From Imbricaverruca yamaguchii (lineage: Eukaryota > Arthropoda > Thecostraca > Neoverrucidae), in assembly GCA_034440575.1 (NCBI GenBank), contig JAOTOL010001508.1, positions 824,001-888,000 of the forward strand: a stretch of DNA of 64,000 nt, in the 5' to 3' direction. This document shows, piece by piece, positions 1-10,629 of this stretch (positions are counted from its first letter, which is position 1; the number at the start of each line of letters is the position of its first letter). The translations under genes and the position numbers were made by a program. The notes under the pieces were generated by a model that was given only the letters and a program-made list of their open reading frames with translations, was not told the origin of the DNA and ran no database searches.

Positions 1-221
1 CAAAGAAGTTTCGTTCTACCTGAATTTGCTTTTGCCGTACGGCCCTGGAGCTCCCGGTGTCTCCTTTATGCCTGGGCAGGTGAGCATTATTCCCAGGCAT
101 ATGTTCAAGTCCAGGATTGTGGATGCTAGTGACGTAGCGAATATACAAACAACGATGATATTTGATGCAAAGGCTTCCCTGTTTGTATGGTGCATTTTTA
201 AAACATATTTGGCAAACATAC

Positions 222-462
222 TATAGTTCACGAAGAGAACACTTTGACGACAGGACCGTGTATTCCTCAGCGCTTCGCGGTAGCCAGACTGTGCTCACAG
301 CTCACACCCTTCCACCTCAACTCGACACCGCTCCCGCGATAGACACCCCCGACCGCTGATTGGCCCATTCCGCACACGCCCCACCACGTCACGTATCCGG
401 CCGGCTCTCCCGGTCACGAGGTCACCGCACTGGATGACTCATCTGCCTAGTACCAGTGCCAC
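222..462 (-). repeat. Long terminal repeat, 3' in element sense
   Basis: The sequence from TATAGTTCACGA to CCAGTGCCAC recurs at 1665-1910 with scattered substitutions and small indels. The inner edge abuts a purine-rich stretch (sense orientation), consistent with the 3' LTR. The terminal bases are not a clean TG...CA pair, so the exact ends are uncertain by a few bases. Confidence 0.75.
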
Positions 463-611
463 CTCCCATCAAAGTGCGCCACGAAGTCTGCGGCATCCAC
501 CCGCACATCCTGCGCCGCCGCCCCGACCACCGCGGCATCCACCTGCATGCTCCGTGCCGCCGCCACCGCCGTGCACACCCCCACGTCTGACGCGGCCCGT
601 ACTACGACGCC

Positions 612-1004
612 TCAGAACGCCGTCATCCCGGTCATAATCGTGTCCACGCCCATCGGTCTGTCCGGCACCACCAGGGCCGCGAGCGTAACCCGCTTGCCCT
701 GGTAGGCCACCACCACACGCGTGACGCCGACGCACCTCAACGTCCCCTCATTAACGGCGCGTGGCAGCACCGACCGCGGCTCCCACGTCGAGCAGCACCC
801 GGTGTAGATGAGCTCATCGGTACATCCCGTGTCTATCAGTGCCCGACGTGCCACGCCGTCCACAGACATTTCCACCACCGGCAGCGCGCTCACACCTCCG
901 GAGACGGCGCTTGCGCTGGCGCGCCCCCGGCGGAGTTTCCCACTCGTCGCGGGCAGGCGACCGCGAAATGACCGACGACGCCGCAAGTTCGACAGCGCCG
1001 CCAC
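612..1004 (-). CDS. Retropepsin-like protease domain, -1 frame relative to gag
   Basis: This frame is -1 relative to gag and overlaps its last 115 bases. It encodes the hallmark of retroviral-type aspartic proteases: a catalytic D-T-G loop (ALIDTGCTDELIY), and near the C-terminus the hydrophobic stretch before a glycine (VDTIMTGM). The enzyme would cleave Gag and Gag-Pol precursors. The frame stops at a TGA (612-614). Beyond that stop the same frame stays open to about the LTR edge near 470, so the stop looks like a point mutation in a longer pol frame truncated by deletion. It is not expected to have its own start; translation would come from frameshifting. Confidence 0.65.
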   Translation of the reverse strand: MAALSNLRRRRSFRGRLPATSGKLRRGRASASAVSGGVSALPVVEMSVDGVARRALIDTGCTDELIYTGCCSTWEPRSVLPRAVNEGTLRCVGVTRVVVAYQGKRVTLAALVVPDRPMGVDTIMTGMTAF

Positions 1005-1621
1005 AAGGCCGGGGTCAGACGTCGTGCAGCGGCGGCACCGACCGCGGCCGACGCAGCGATAGCAGCGACGATCGCGGCCTCCTCGGCCGCGCGACGCTTC
1101 TCCGCCTTCAACGCTGTGCGTGCGCGTGACAGCGTGCTGAGCAGATCCGCTTCTCCTGACCGGGCTCCCGCCAGCACGACAGCGCTAACGGCCGCGGGTA
1201 ACCCGTTCACGAGCGCGGCCGCCATCTGCTGGTCCGACACGCCGCCGAACAGAGCGGCGTACTTCTGCAGGCTCGTCAGGAACACATCGACGCTCTCGTT
1301 GTCCTGGAGTTGGAGCGTCGTGAACGCCGCGTGCGCCTCGCAGGAGTCCATTCCCAACGCCACGAACAGCGCGTCCCTGACCCGGTCGAGCGGCCGGCGG
1401 TCATCCGGAGGTAGCTGCTGCCAGATGGCTAACGCGCCGTCTTTCAGGCGCATTGGCAGCACATTCGCAGGCGACGCACCCCGGTACTCGCACAGCAGGA
1501 CCGCTTGCGTGTACCAGCCCACGACGTCGCCGGTTCTGTCGAAGGTGTCGATCAGGCGCGGGTCAAACTTCTGACCGGCCGGCGACTCGTCCGCCACTCG
1601 CACTGCCGTAACAGTCCTCAC
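890..1621 (-). CDS. gag: Retrotransposon Gag with CCHC zinc knuckle
   Basis: An open frame of 243 codons. The first ~180 residues have the helical, tryptophan-marked pattern of a retrotransposon capsid (short signatures AIWQQLPP and ESVDVFLTSLQKYA). Near residue 210 there is one zinc knuckle of the form C-x2-C-x4-H-x4-C (CRTCGVVGHFAVAC). Gag forms the particle that packages element RNA. No in-frame ATG precedes the conserved part, so the true start is unknown and the N-terminus may be damaged. A slippery heptamer directly after the knuckle leads into the protease frame. It ends 114 bases inside that overlapping frame. Confidence 0.7.
   Translation of the reverse strand: MRTVTAVRVADESPAGQKFDPRLIDTFDRTGDVVGWYTQAVLLCEYRGASPANVLPMRLKDGALAIWQQLPPDDRRPLDRVRDALFVALGMDSCEAHAAFTTLQLQDNESVDVFLTSLQKYAALFGGVSDQQMAAALVNGLPAAVSAVVLAGARSGEADLLSTLSRARTALKAEKRRAAEEAAIVAAIAASAAVGAAAARRLTPALWRRCRTCGVVGHFAVACPRRVGNSAGGAPAQAPSPEV
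935..941 (-). promoter_or_regulatory. Candidate -1 ribosomal frameshift heptamer
   Basis: Read on the minus strand the bases are GGGAAAC, a canonical X-XXY-YYZ slippery site. In the gag frame the codons are GTG GGA AAC, so the heptamer is in the required register (G GGA AAC). It lies about 12 bases after the zinc knuckle and inside the gag/protease overlap. The following ~60 bases are very GC-rich and could form a stimulatory structure; no specific fold was computed. Confidence 0.65.
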
Positions 1622-1664
1622 TCCCGGGCCCCGGCATCACAACATAAAAAGGGCCGAAATAGCG

Positions 1665-1910
1665 TATAGTTCACGAAAATAAAACTTTGACGCCAGGACC
1701 GTGTAATCCTCAGCGCTTCGCGGGAACCAGACTGGCCCCCGCACAGCCCATACACTCCCAGGTCAACTCGCCACCGCTCCCGTGCTTCCGACACCTCAGA
1801 CCGCTGATTGACCCATTCCGCACACGCCCCACCACGCCACGTATCCGGCCGGCCCGCCCGGTCACGAGGTCACCGCACTGGATGACTCATCTACCTAGTA
1901 CCAGTGCCAC
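1665..1910 (-). repeat. Long terminal repeat, 5' in element sense
   Basis: This is the partner of the repeat at 222-462. It starts with TATAGTTCACGA and ends with CTAGTACCAGTGCCAC. In sense orientation it lies just upstream of the gag frame, as a 5' LTR should. No convincing tRNA primer-binding site was identified downstream of it. Confidence 0.75.
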
Positions 1911-1913
1911 TTC

Positions 1914-2409
1914 ACATACATCCTGGGGCCACCTGACATGCAATCTCACTACATATACAGAACGTTATGGTGCTAGCAGCCCCTCTTCAATGAATTCGCT
2001 GGCCATTGCCAGTGCATCATCCTCTGAAACAGCGATGAGTGGCATGTATGGCAGATGACGCCGGCGAGAAGTGTGCGGCGCTCTAGAGCTGTACATTACA
2101 AGTGTACCACGTGATACTGGGAAAAGACAATTGTTCATCTGTCCTGTTTTAGATGCGATACCAAAATAGAAGTGTGTTTAAACCTGAAATAATTTTCATA
2201 TAAGAACAGCGAGGAACATTTTTACCAATTACCACTCTCAGTTGAAGCATGCATTGCTAAAATGAAACCGAAAACTAGTCTTATTTGAGTAATAGCTTCG
2301 AATGTTGAAACCAATGGCCCTTCTCAGGTGACCTGGCTTCAGAGAGAACAAAAAACTGCTTGTTGAGACTTTGAAGTGGTTTTACACGAGTGCATTTGCG
2401 ACGCACGAA
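1914..2409. other. Unassigned spacer
   Basis: AT-rich sequence between the LTR element and the LINE. No gene, RNA or repeat recognised. The stretch at 2370-2400 resembles 6051-6085 on the other side of the LINE (see findings). Confidence 0.5.
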
Positions 2410-2523
2410 GATCCATAAGACATAAAGACATAAAGACATAAAAGATTAGTGCAACTCTGAGCCACAAGGGCCCTTCTTGGTTGCACTCTGTACACTGAAC
2501 CAGTTGCCCACCAAATCTGCCAA

Positions 2524-2898
2524 TCAGCCCTCCCTGTAATACTGAAAAGCAAGCCCTCTATTACTATAATGATTGTCTATGCTGTTTTTAAAGATGTTCA
2601 ATGTGCTGCTACGGACGATGTTTTCTGGCAGCTGGTTCCAGTGTTCCACTACCCTGTTGGTGAAGAAAGTTTGCCTTAACCTTGTTCTGCTGTGGTTAAT
2701 TTTAATTTTGAATTTATGACCTCTAATTGCATCATTTCTGTTAAATTCAAACATTTCCCCAAGGTATCCCCTCTCCAGACCATTGACAAATTTAAAGACC
2801 TCGATGAGATCTTCTCTTAGTCTTCTATATCGAAGTGAAAACATATTCAATTTCTTCAATCTCTCCTCATATGCCTGGTTACTTATACCATTAACCAT
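2524..2898 (-). pseudogene. LINE ORF2, C-terminal region
   Basis: A 124-codon frame holding the C-terminal domain that follows RT in this clade (signatures YRRLREDLIEVFK, RGHKFKIKINHSR, NRVVEHWNQLP). It closely matches 37175-37633 in the second copy. It is separated from the RT frame by indels in 2900-3140. Its function in the family is poorly defined. Confidence 0.85.
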
Positions 2899-3148
2899 TT
2901 TTGTAGCCCTCTTTTGTACTCTCTTTAAAAGCCAAGAAGCTTTTTCATAGCTAAGAGACCAAGCTTAGATGCAATATTCTAAATGTGGCCTGACATATGC
3001 ACAGTATAGCTTCCTGATGACTTACTTACTTCCGCATGATGTAATCCTATGTACTGCCCCAAGCATTCTCAGTGCCTTCTTCCTGGCTTCCTTGGTCTGT
3101 TCTGATGGCCCCACTTATGTTTAGAATAACACCTACATACTTCTCCTG

Positions 3149-3715
3149 TTAAGTCACTGATAGCACTTGGCCACCCATCAAGTATGGAGCCTGCATATGC
3201 TGCTTACCTACATGCATGATTTTGCACTTATCAAAGTTAAATTTCATTTGCCATTCTTCGGACCACTTCACAAGTTCGTCTAAGTCTTTTTGCAGCGAGA
3301 TATGCTCATCCTGACCTGTTATTGCCCTAAAGACCTTCAAATCATCTGCAAATTTCGAAACTTTACTGCTTAGGCCACTTTCAATGTTATTTACAAATAT
3401 AATGAACAGTAATGGCCCTAGTACTGACCCCTGGGGGACTCCACTAAGAACATTTTGCCATGATGACTTTGTACCATTTAGCATCACTCTTTGCTGTCTA
3501 TCTGAAAGCCACAACTCTATCCATTTTAAGATGCTACCTGCAATACCATGGGACTGAAGCTGTATCATTAACCGTTTATGGGGTACCTTGTCAAAGGCCT
3601 TACTAAAGTCAAGATATGCTACATCAACCTGATTTCCCTGATCAAATTGTTCTGTGGCGAAGTTCAAAAAAGTCCAAGAGGTTTGTGAGACACGATCGTC
3701 CTTTTCTAAATCCAT
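3149..3715 (-). pseudogene. LINE ORF2, reverse transcriptase catalytic part
   Basis: This continues the RT after the frameshift. It carries AYLDFSKAFDKVPHKRL (first catalytic Asp), GVPQGSVLGPLLFIIFVN and KFADDLKVF (FADD, the YADD equivalent). It ends at TAA 3149-3151, where the second copy has CAA (37004-37006), so this is a C-to-T nonsense change. An indel follows. Confidence 0.9.
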
Positions 3716-5525
3716 GTTGAGTATCTTGAATCAATCTGCTACCTTCCAGATAGCTAACTATTCTATCCTTGATAATTGATTCGAGTACCTTGCAGACTAG
3801 GGATGTGAGACTTATTGGCCTATAGTTTTCAACTTTCCCTCTTTCTCCTTTCTTGAAAATAGGAACTACATTTGCCCTTTTCCAATCGGTTGGAATTTCA
3901 TTATGTGAAACTGATCTACAAAATATTATACTAAGTGGAAATGCCAGTTCCTTTTCAGTTTCCCGCAACACCCTAGCATAAATATCATCAGGTCCTGCTG
4001 CCTTATTTGGCTTTATTTTCCTGATATGATTGTAAACAACATCACTACCAATGAAATCAACATCATTTGTCAGATCCCATGTAACTGAACTATGGTGTAC
4101 GGTCGGCAGATTGGTCATATCTTCCAATGTAAACACTGATTTGAACTGCTTGCTCAGCTCCTCAACCATCTCACTATCCTCACCCAATGTAGTCCCGTTT
4201 ACTTCCAGTGGACCAATTGTGCTAGAAACTTTACTCAGCTTGTAGAAACTAAAGAACTTTTTACTGTCCCCATTACAGTTTCTAGCTAAATCCAGTTCCT
4301 TTGCTCGCTTTGCTGCTCTGGTTTTTTGCTTCACAGTGTCTCTAGCTTTTCGATACGCCTTTAGATTAATGACATTTGAGGCTTCTTTAAAAACTCTAAA
4401 TGCAGTTTTCTTAGCCCTAATTGCTTTTATCACGTCTGGTGTAAGCCATGCTGGCTTTCCTACCCTTCTTTTGCGTCTTTGCTTTTGGGGGACATGTCTA
4501 GTCTGAGTTTCCTTTAAGTAAGATTTGAACTTTTCCCACATTTCACAGACATTTAAATTGGAGAATTCTTCTTCCCATCTGATGGCACTTAAAGCCGCTC
4601 TCATGCCGTTAAAGTCTGCTCTGTTGAAATTTGGAACCTTTACCAAATTATCCTTGATAATTTCCCCTACATGTGCCTTGAATCTAACTATGTTATGGTC
4701 ACTTTTTCCCAGAGTTTCGCCTACAGTCAAGTCTTGAACCAAGTCACTTAAATCCGAGAATACAAGGTCCAAGAATGAACCATGCCTGGTAGGTTCCGAT
4801 ACAAACTGGTGTAAGAACAGGTCCTCTTCAAGGCATTTCCTGAACATTTTGCATGATGGGGAGCCAACACCAGCATTTTCATAACCTTTTAGATTAAAGT
4901 CACCGAGAATAAGGCACTTCCTCTTAAAGTTTCTACTGATTTCCTCACAAATCACCTTGTCAAGCTCCAGTTGCTGAGAATGTGGCAGGGTTCCTGATCG
5001 GTAGAAAGCTCCTATCCTAAGAGTATTGCTGTTGCTTTTTCCCACAGTGACATCAAGCCAAATGGACTCCACAGACACATTTTTATCCCCACCTGCTACT
5101 TTTTGAGAACTGAATAAGCTATTCACATAGAGCATTACACCACCCCCTTTCATTGCTGGACCCCTATTGCACGAAAACATATTGTATCCCTGGATCTCAT
5201 AGTCCTGTAAGTTATCTCCAAAATATCCTTCACTGACCCATGCCTCCGTAATGCAAACAAAATCCGGTTCCTCCTCAGCAACATAACACTTGAACTCATC
5301 AAATTTGGAACGGATACTCTGAGCATTAAACATCATACACTTAACAAATGCTCCATAACCACCTTTGGCTTTTTCATATTGAGGAGTTCTTTTATCACTA
5401 GATGAACTATAACTCTGTCCCCTTGAGTTGCTGCTGTCCCTATTTGCAGACTTTGAGGTTCTATTGCCTTGGCTGACACTATTTGAATATTCCTGAGTTG
5501 GCAATGCAATTTCATCCCTCCCCAC
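3642..5525 (-). pseudogene. LINE ORF2, endonuclease and first half of reverse transcriptase
   Basis: A 627-codon frame. Residues ~65-275 form an AP-like endonuclease with FNAQSIRSKFDE, ITEAWV, LILGDFN and KSDHNIV, which nicks target DNA. A linker with a basic block (QKQRRKRRVGKPAWLTP) follows. Reverse transcriptase begins near residue 480 with IKPNKAAGPD, VVPIFKKG, ENYRPISL and QHGFRKGRSC. The frame is lost after LLDFF in a run of six T, and the polymerase continues in the overlapping frame 3149-3715. No good ATG begins the frame: the first in-frame candidate is GTG, right after the ORF1 stop. The copy cannot make a full protein. Confidence 0.9.
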
Positions 5526-5533
5526 CCCATTTC

Positions 5534-6079
5534 CTAGTTTCCCTGAAGGACATGCTCATATACTTTGCCTAACACATGGACCCCCTTCTCAGAAAAGTGC
5601 AGGCCATCCATCTGATAGAGGTCCCACGATGCATAAAACCTGCTCCACTCGTCTACAAATGTAAAACCTAGCTCCTGGCAGAGCTTTCCTACCCTGGTGT
5701 TAGCTGCCAGTGCCCTAGAGCTCCACTCAGGGGAGGCTCTAGCCCTAGGCAAAATTCCTGTTACAAGCACTCTATTGGTACCCTTCAGGGTGGCCAGAAG
5801 GGCCCTGTACTCCCGCAGAAGCTCCTCGCTCCTAGTATGACCTATGTTATTTACCCCTACATGCACTATGACTGTGTTAAACTGGTGATCACTGGTGACC
5901 TGTGCCACCGCAGGTACCAGGTCCTTCACCTTGGCACAAGATCCAGAGTGACACCTGGGACTGGTCTCAATTGAACAAAGCTGTTTTAATTGAGACCAAT
6001 TTCTATTATCAGTCTGACTGGTTTCACTTGGCACCAAGACATTCTCCTGAGTTTTGAAAGTGGTTTCACATGAGTACAT
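5534..6079 (-). pseudogene. LINE ORF1 remnant with SGNH/GDSL-type esterase domain
   Basis: A 181-codon frame whose residues ~60-180 resemble the esterase domain found in ORF1 of many CR1/L2 elements. Visible signatures are VIVHVGVNNIGHT (the GxND-like block with its asparagine), RARASPEW, and the C-terminal DGLHFSEKG, which carries the Asp and His of the triad. The nucleophile block upstream is weak (RCHSGSC). In these elements the ORF1 protein is thought to bind RNA or membranes; that is family knowledge, not seen here. The frame ends at TAG, 8 bases before the open ORF2 frame. N-terminal coiled coil or zinc-finger parts are missing. Confidence 0.7.
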
Positions 6080-9002
6080 TTGTAAGTCTCATCACATTAG
6101 CATTCTCATCTGAGAATGGTGTTCTCAGGATATCGCGAACAGAGTACTCGTTTTGTGTGGTCTGATTTGAATACAGAAAAGGAGAGGGTATGTTATTCGC
6201 AGACAATATACACGCTTCTTACCTTTTTCTTAGTGCACGATCTGTCATACAAACATATCTGAGGCAATATCAGACTTCACGATCTGGCATCCAAATGTAC
6301 CTGAGACAGTAAGTCGCAATGGCATGGTGCCTACTGGCAGATGTGAATCATTTGCTTGCTGGGGCACGTACGTGAGTACTAGCTTTTAGTATAAGCCGAA
6401 CCGCTAGCGATATGTGGAAGTCTTCAGAACATTCACAAACCTTGATATCCTGAGAGCGACTGGCGAGCCCCGTCCCCCCTCCCCCCTTCCCCCCTCCCCC
6501 CCTCCCCCCCCCACAATGTCAGAGGTGTTGTCACCGTCTCTCGCCAGTGGAGTGGAACGAAACTCTCCTTGCTTGTAGTCCCACCCAGCCACCATGCAGG
6601 GCAGATCCATGGCAGTTCCGGAAGCATTGATCATCGGCAATTGTAACCTGGCTGTGTATTTTGTCTATATGGGATTGAGCCACGAATTAAGTTACATAAG
6701 TAAGTGTAACAGATGATGGTGCAAATATATGGATATCTGATTTGCGCTATGACACGATGCTCTCATGAAGACTGATTGGCCGTAACTGTTGGTGCATAGG
6801 ACATTGAATGCAAATCGTCGTTTGAACCTTTCTCTTGTTGACTTGATGAGGATTTCTCTCGATGTCTACTTTCTTTCATGTACATTTAAATATGACCTAT
6901 CCTGTGGTAATGTTTTGTAGCACCGACATCAGAACTTTGCTGGACAAATTGCAATCTTGACACATACTTCACCTCTTTTTTACATTCACAGCCGTGGGAA
7001 ATTAGTGAAAGTTCGTTTCAGTTCATCTTTTGTTCATCTGATGCACATTTTTCCATGTCCACTCAGCTTCATATGTACTAACACATTGTCTATCACATGG
7101 GGTGTGTGTAGTTGTGCCGTTGGTACTTAGCTGGCCAAATTCATATTTTGATGGTCTGGATCCATCGCCAGGGAACGATTCTAAGTAGGATTCTGGCAGG
7201 TCTGCGAGTAAAGACTATTATAGGCATTGGCGGTTGGGAAAATCTCTTTGAGACGTCATTGAAACAGGTGCCATCCTCGCCGACTATTGCTTGTAGTTGT
7301 TTGAATACAGTATGTCCTGAATATCTCTCGCCACCTCCTGGATCCGCCATTGCGAAAGGCTTCTGGGTCTGCCACTGCTTGTGATGCATCTTTCCATTTG
7401 TTCCGAATTCGCCCGACCCTCTCAACTTTTCGATGGCAACGGAAATGATGCTGCTTTGTGAAAGCCTGTCACATGCCGCCAATTTGTCCTCCCCTAGGTG
7501 CACTCCTGACATGATTGAATTCAGGGCAGCCATTTTCTGTCCGGTGGTCACCTGAACACACACTGGAACTATTCAGATGCATGACCTATTCCCAAGTTTT
7601 CGGGAAAGTGCACTGAAGGTTCAACCTAATATTCGCTCCTGGAGTCGCCTGTCCTATCGCTATGGAGGTACAATTTTGCATGTCGTAGAGAAAAAAAAAT
7701 AGGTAGGAAAAGTTACCGCTTTTCTCGCTGTTATTACAAATGGTCAACTCTTTGTGATAGCATTCCCTAACTAGGGAGCAGCAGGCAAAAAACCACAAGG
7801 GGGTCAAGTCCACCCCTATCCGAAGCGGAAATGGATAAATTTAGATATTTAGCTGAGTGCAAGGAAAACAGGGAGCATCGCCGATAACCGAAAAGCTGTA
7901 GATACGCTCAGCACTAAGTCAGCATTCCTGCCATATTACGAAATTCTCCTATCACAGCTATGCTATAGGTATCTTGGTGCAACGAACAATTTCATTCATG
8001 AACGCTTGTAATCCCGTGCTGGGTGCAAACGAATTTTAATTCAGACAGTATGTTACCAGTTAACATGAGACCAATGCGGTATCACGATGGAGCGAACGTA
8101 ATTTTGTGTAAGTGCATAAGCCAATAAAACAGCATGGAGTCACTCCTCAGCAAAAAGATGGTTGGATAAAAAGCAACGTCATTACATTCATTGCGTTATG
8201 ACTAAGTCTGATGACGCGAATAATTAACAAGCTAAGTCGACTTCAGCCCCCACTAGCCGCCCCAATCGTTGCGTGCAGTAGTTTGTAAAAGAGTGCGTGT
8301 TGTTCCTTTTTCTTTTGACATCCAAAGGGAGATCATTTTGTGCAAGGCCCACTGGCGTTGTTTGAGAACATAAGAAACGAGGTATGTGAATGGCCTGAAC
8401 ACATGTACACCAGTTATATTCCACATAGGCCATGACATAAATACGACTTAATGTCATGGCCTAAAATAAAAAAAGCAAAGCATCGCATTTGGCTTTCGAG
8501 ATTTGTTTACGTTTTGTGACATGACTTAAAGTGACTTTTCAATCCAGCAAACTGGCAAAAGATATATAATCAGTCATGGCAAGCTGTACGCTAACTTGTG
8601 CTGTTTTTTATCCGTCACAAGAAACCAGCATGGGGTGGCATTCACCCATCTTGGCGGCCAGGATTAACATCACGTCACAACCCCAGGAGAACTGGCACCA
8701 GTTTCAGAAGGTATAGAGACGCCTATCCCAACACGGATGCCGGGTCTAGATAGCCTTGCCTGGGGATACCCATGAACTGGGTAACCAGCCAGCTGGTAGC
8801 TTGCTGATAGACACGATTTCTTTCTTTGTGGTGGACAGCGTCGTCATATATTTACTCCTCTGTCAGCTTTCTGGGCATTCGATCGACTTGCATCAGTTGA
8901 TGTGAACAATTTCCCGACTGCGCAGTTAATTTTCTCTGATGCATCGGCTGTCTTGTCGCGATCAAGATGTGATACACGCTTTCGTGGAGTTTTCACAGAG
9001 CC
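6080..9002. other. Unassigned region with a C-rich tract
   Basis: No exon, RNA gene or transposon core recognised on either strand in about 2.9 kb. A C-rich tract lies at 6475-6514. Short open frames here lack recognisable domains. Near-duplicate phrases (cgatctg-catacaaa / cgatctgg-catccaaatg) at 6240-6300 suggest an old local duplication. Confidence 0.5.
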
Positions 9003-9312
9003 ATCGTGACTCTTGGTGTCATGAGATGGCGTGAGATGACTCTTGGTGTCATGAGATGGCGTGAGATGACTCTTGGTGTCATGAGATGGCGTGAGATGAC
9101 TCTTGCTGTCATGAGATGGCGTGAGATGACTCTTGGTGTCATGAGATGGCGTGAGATGACTCTTGCTGTCATGAGATAGCGTGAGATGACTCTTGCTGTC
9201 ATGGGATGGCGTGAGATGACTCTTGCTGTCATGAGATGGCGTGAGATGGCTGTCATCAGATGGCGTGAGATGGCTGTCATCAGATGGCGTGAGGTGGCTG
9301 CCATCAGATGGC
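9003..9312. repeat. Minisatellite with 30-bp then 24-bp units
   Basis: About eight 30-bp units (core gtgagatgactcttggtgtc then atgagatggc) followed by three 24-bp units (core gtgagatggctgtcatcaga). Both lengths are multiples of three. The minus strand therefore stays open from 9365 to 8844 with a 10-residue repeat around SHLTPSHDSK. The frame continues into non-repetitive sequence on both sides, but no domain is recognised and I do not claim a gene. Confidence 0.9.
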
Positions 9313-9543
9313 TGTCCACCTGGGACGCGTCGTCCCCGCGCCCCGAGGCTCCGTGACGACATCATGGTTCAAGACAAGACAGGACGTCTGCGCCTGACCG
9401 GTGGCAGCCTCTCGGTTGTGAAAGCAGGCCCGATTTGTGATCCAAATCGGAATGCCACTCAAATACTAAAATCAACGCAACAAATAATTGCTTCATTCCA
9501 CCAGGTAACGTCGCTCCATTTAGCTGTACAGCGGAAGCCGGTA

Positions 9544-9548
<5 letters not shown>

Positions 9549-9613
<65 letters not shown>

Positions 9614-9690
9614 GTATATGCATATATATATTTATTTATATATATATTTATGAATGTGTGTGTGTGTCTGTGTGTGTTTGTGTGTGTGCA
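9549..9690. repeat. Compound microsatellite (TA)n then (TG)n
   Basis: Pure TA repeats at 9549-9608, then imperfect TATT/TATG, then TG-rich repeats at 9655-9690. Confidence 0.95.
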
Positions 9691-9834
9691 CATAGTAAAC
9701 ACGCTGGCAAATGTCGAAGAACTATCGATGCACCATCCAAATTTCGTTAAGATCCCCTGAATACTTTACTGACATGAGATCATAACATCCCGGATGCCTT
9801 ACAAGAACGATGGTATTATATCTACTTTCGACAC

Positions 9835-10629
9835 CTACTGCGGGGACACCTCCACACGGCAGGGTCGGCGGGGACACCTGCTGCGGTGGCACCTCCACAC
9901 AGCAGGTGTCTCCGCCGAGCCTGCTGTGTGGAGGTGTCCCCGCCGAGCCTGCTTTGTGGAGGTGTCCCCGCCGAGCCTGCTGTGTGGAGGGGCCACCGCA
10001 GCAGGTGTCTCCGCCGAGCCTGCTGTGTGGAGGTGTCCCCGCCGAGCCTGCTGTGTGGAGGGGCCACCGCAGCAGGTGTCTCCGCCGAGCCTGCTGTGTG
10101 GAGGTGTCCCCGCCGAGCCTGCTGTGTGGAGGTGTCCCCGCCGAGCCTGCTTTGTGGAGGTGTCCCCGCCGAGCCTGCTGTGTGGAGGGGCCACCGCAGC
10201 AGGTGTCTCCGCCGAGCCTGCTGTGTGGAGGTGTCCCCGCCGAGCCTGCTGTGTGGAGGTGTCCCCGCCGAGCCTGCTTTGTGGAGGTGTCCCCGCCGAG
10301 CCTGCTGTGTGGAGGGGCCACCGCAGCAGGTGTCTCCGCCGAGCCTGCTGTGTGGAGGTGTCCCCGCCGAGCCTGCTTTGTGGAGGTGTCCCCGCCGAGC
10401 CTGCTTTGTGGAGGTGTCCCCGCCGAGCCTGCTGTGTGGAGGGGCCACCGCAGCAGGCGTCCCCGCCGAGCATGCTGTGTGGAGGTGCCACCGCAGTAGG
10501 TGTCCCCGCCGACCCTGCCGTGTGGAGGTGTCCCCGCAGTAGGTGTCCCCGCCGAGCCTGTCGTGTGGAGGTGCCACCGCAGTAGGTGTCCCCGCCGAGT
10601 CTGCCGTGTGGAGGTGTCCCCGCCGAGTA
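9835..10629. repeat. Minisatellite family A, copy 1 (28/43-bp units, with an inversion)
   Basis: The units are a 28-mer (tccccgccgagcctgctgtg plus tggaggtg) and a 43-mer carrying an extra 15 bp (ccaccgcagcaggtg). The first ~70 bp (9835-9905) are in opposite orientation to the rest. All long open frames across it, on both strands and in several frames, reflect the absence of stops in the unit. Confidence 0.95.

Larger units (their letters stand above)
222..1913 (-). mobile_element. Short LTR retrotransposon (gag plus protease only, TR-GAG-like)
   Basis: Two direct repeats of about 241 and 246 bp (222-462 and 1665-1910, roughly 85% identical by eye) flank a 1.2-kb interior that reads on the minus strand. 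The interior holds a capsid-like gag with a zinc knuckle and a retropepsin-like protease. No reverse transcriptase, RNase H or integrase is present between the repeats. ACATAC occurs at 216-221 and again at 1914-1919, a possible target-site duplication. A purine-rich GATGGGAG lies just inside the downstream LTR in sense orientation, as a polypurine tract would. The organisation matches non-autonomous gag-only LTR elements, or an internal deletion of a Ty3-like element. LTR divergence suggests an old insertion. Confidence 0.75.
2410..6079 (-). mobile_element. CR1/L2-type non-LTR retrotransposon (LINE), nearly complete but dead
   Basis: Reading leftwards, the element has an ORF1 remnant with a GDSL/SGNH-type esterase, an ORF2 with AP-endonuclease and reverse transcriptase, a short 3' UTR and a tail of TTTATGTC-type 8-bp repeats (2410-2450). 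This order and the short tandem tail are typical of the CR1/L2/Rex1 group. ORF2 is broken by a frameshift in a T run near 3650-3715, a TAA at 3149-3151 and further indels before 2898. A second, more decayed copy lies at 35779-37735 and its tail recurs at 63345-63415. ORF1 appears 5' truncated. Confidence 0.9.

Noticed and set aside
7141..7563. 140-codon minus-strand frame
   Set aside because: No recognisable domain, no start context, and no splice or codon-use support. Treated as chance.
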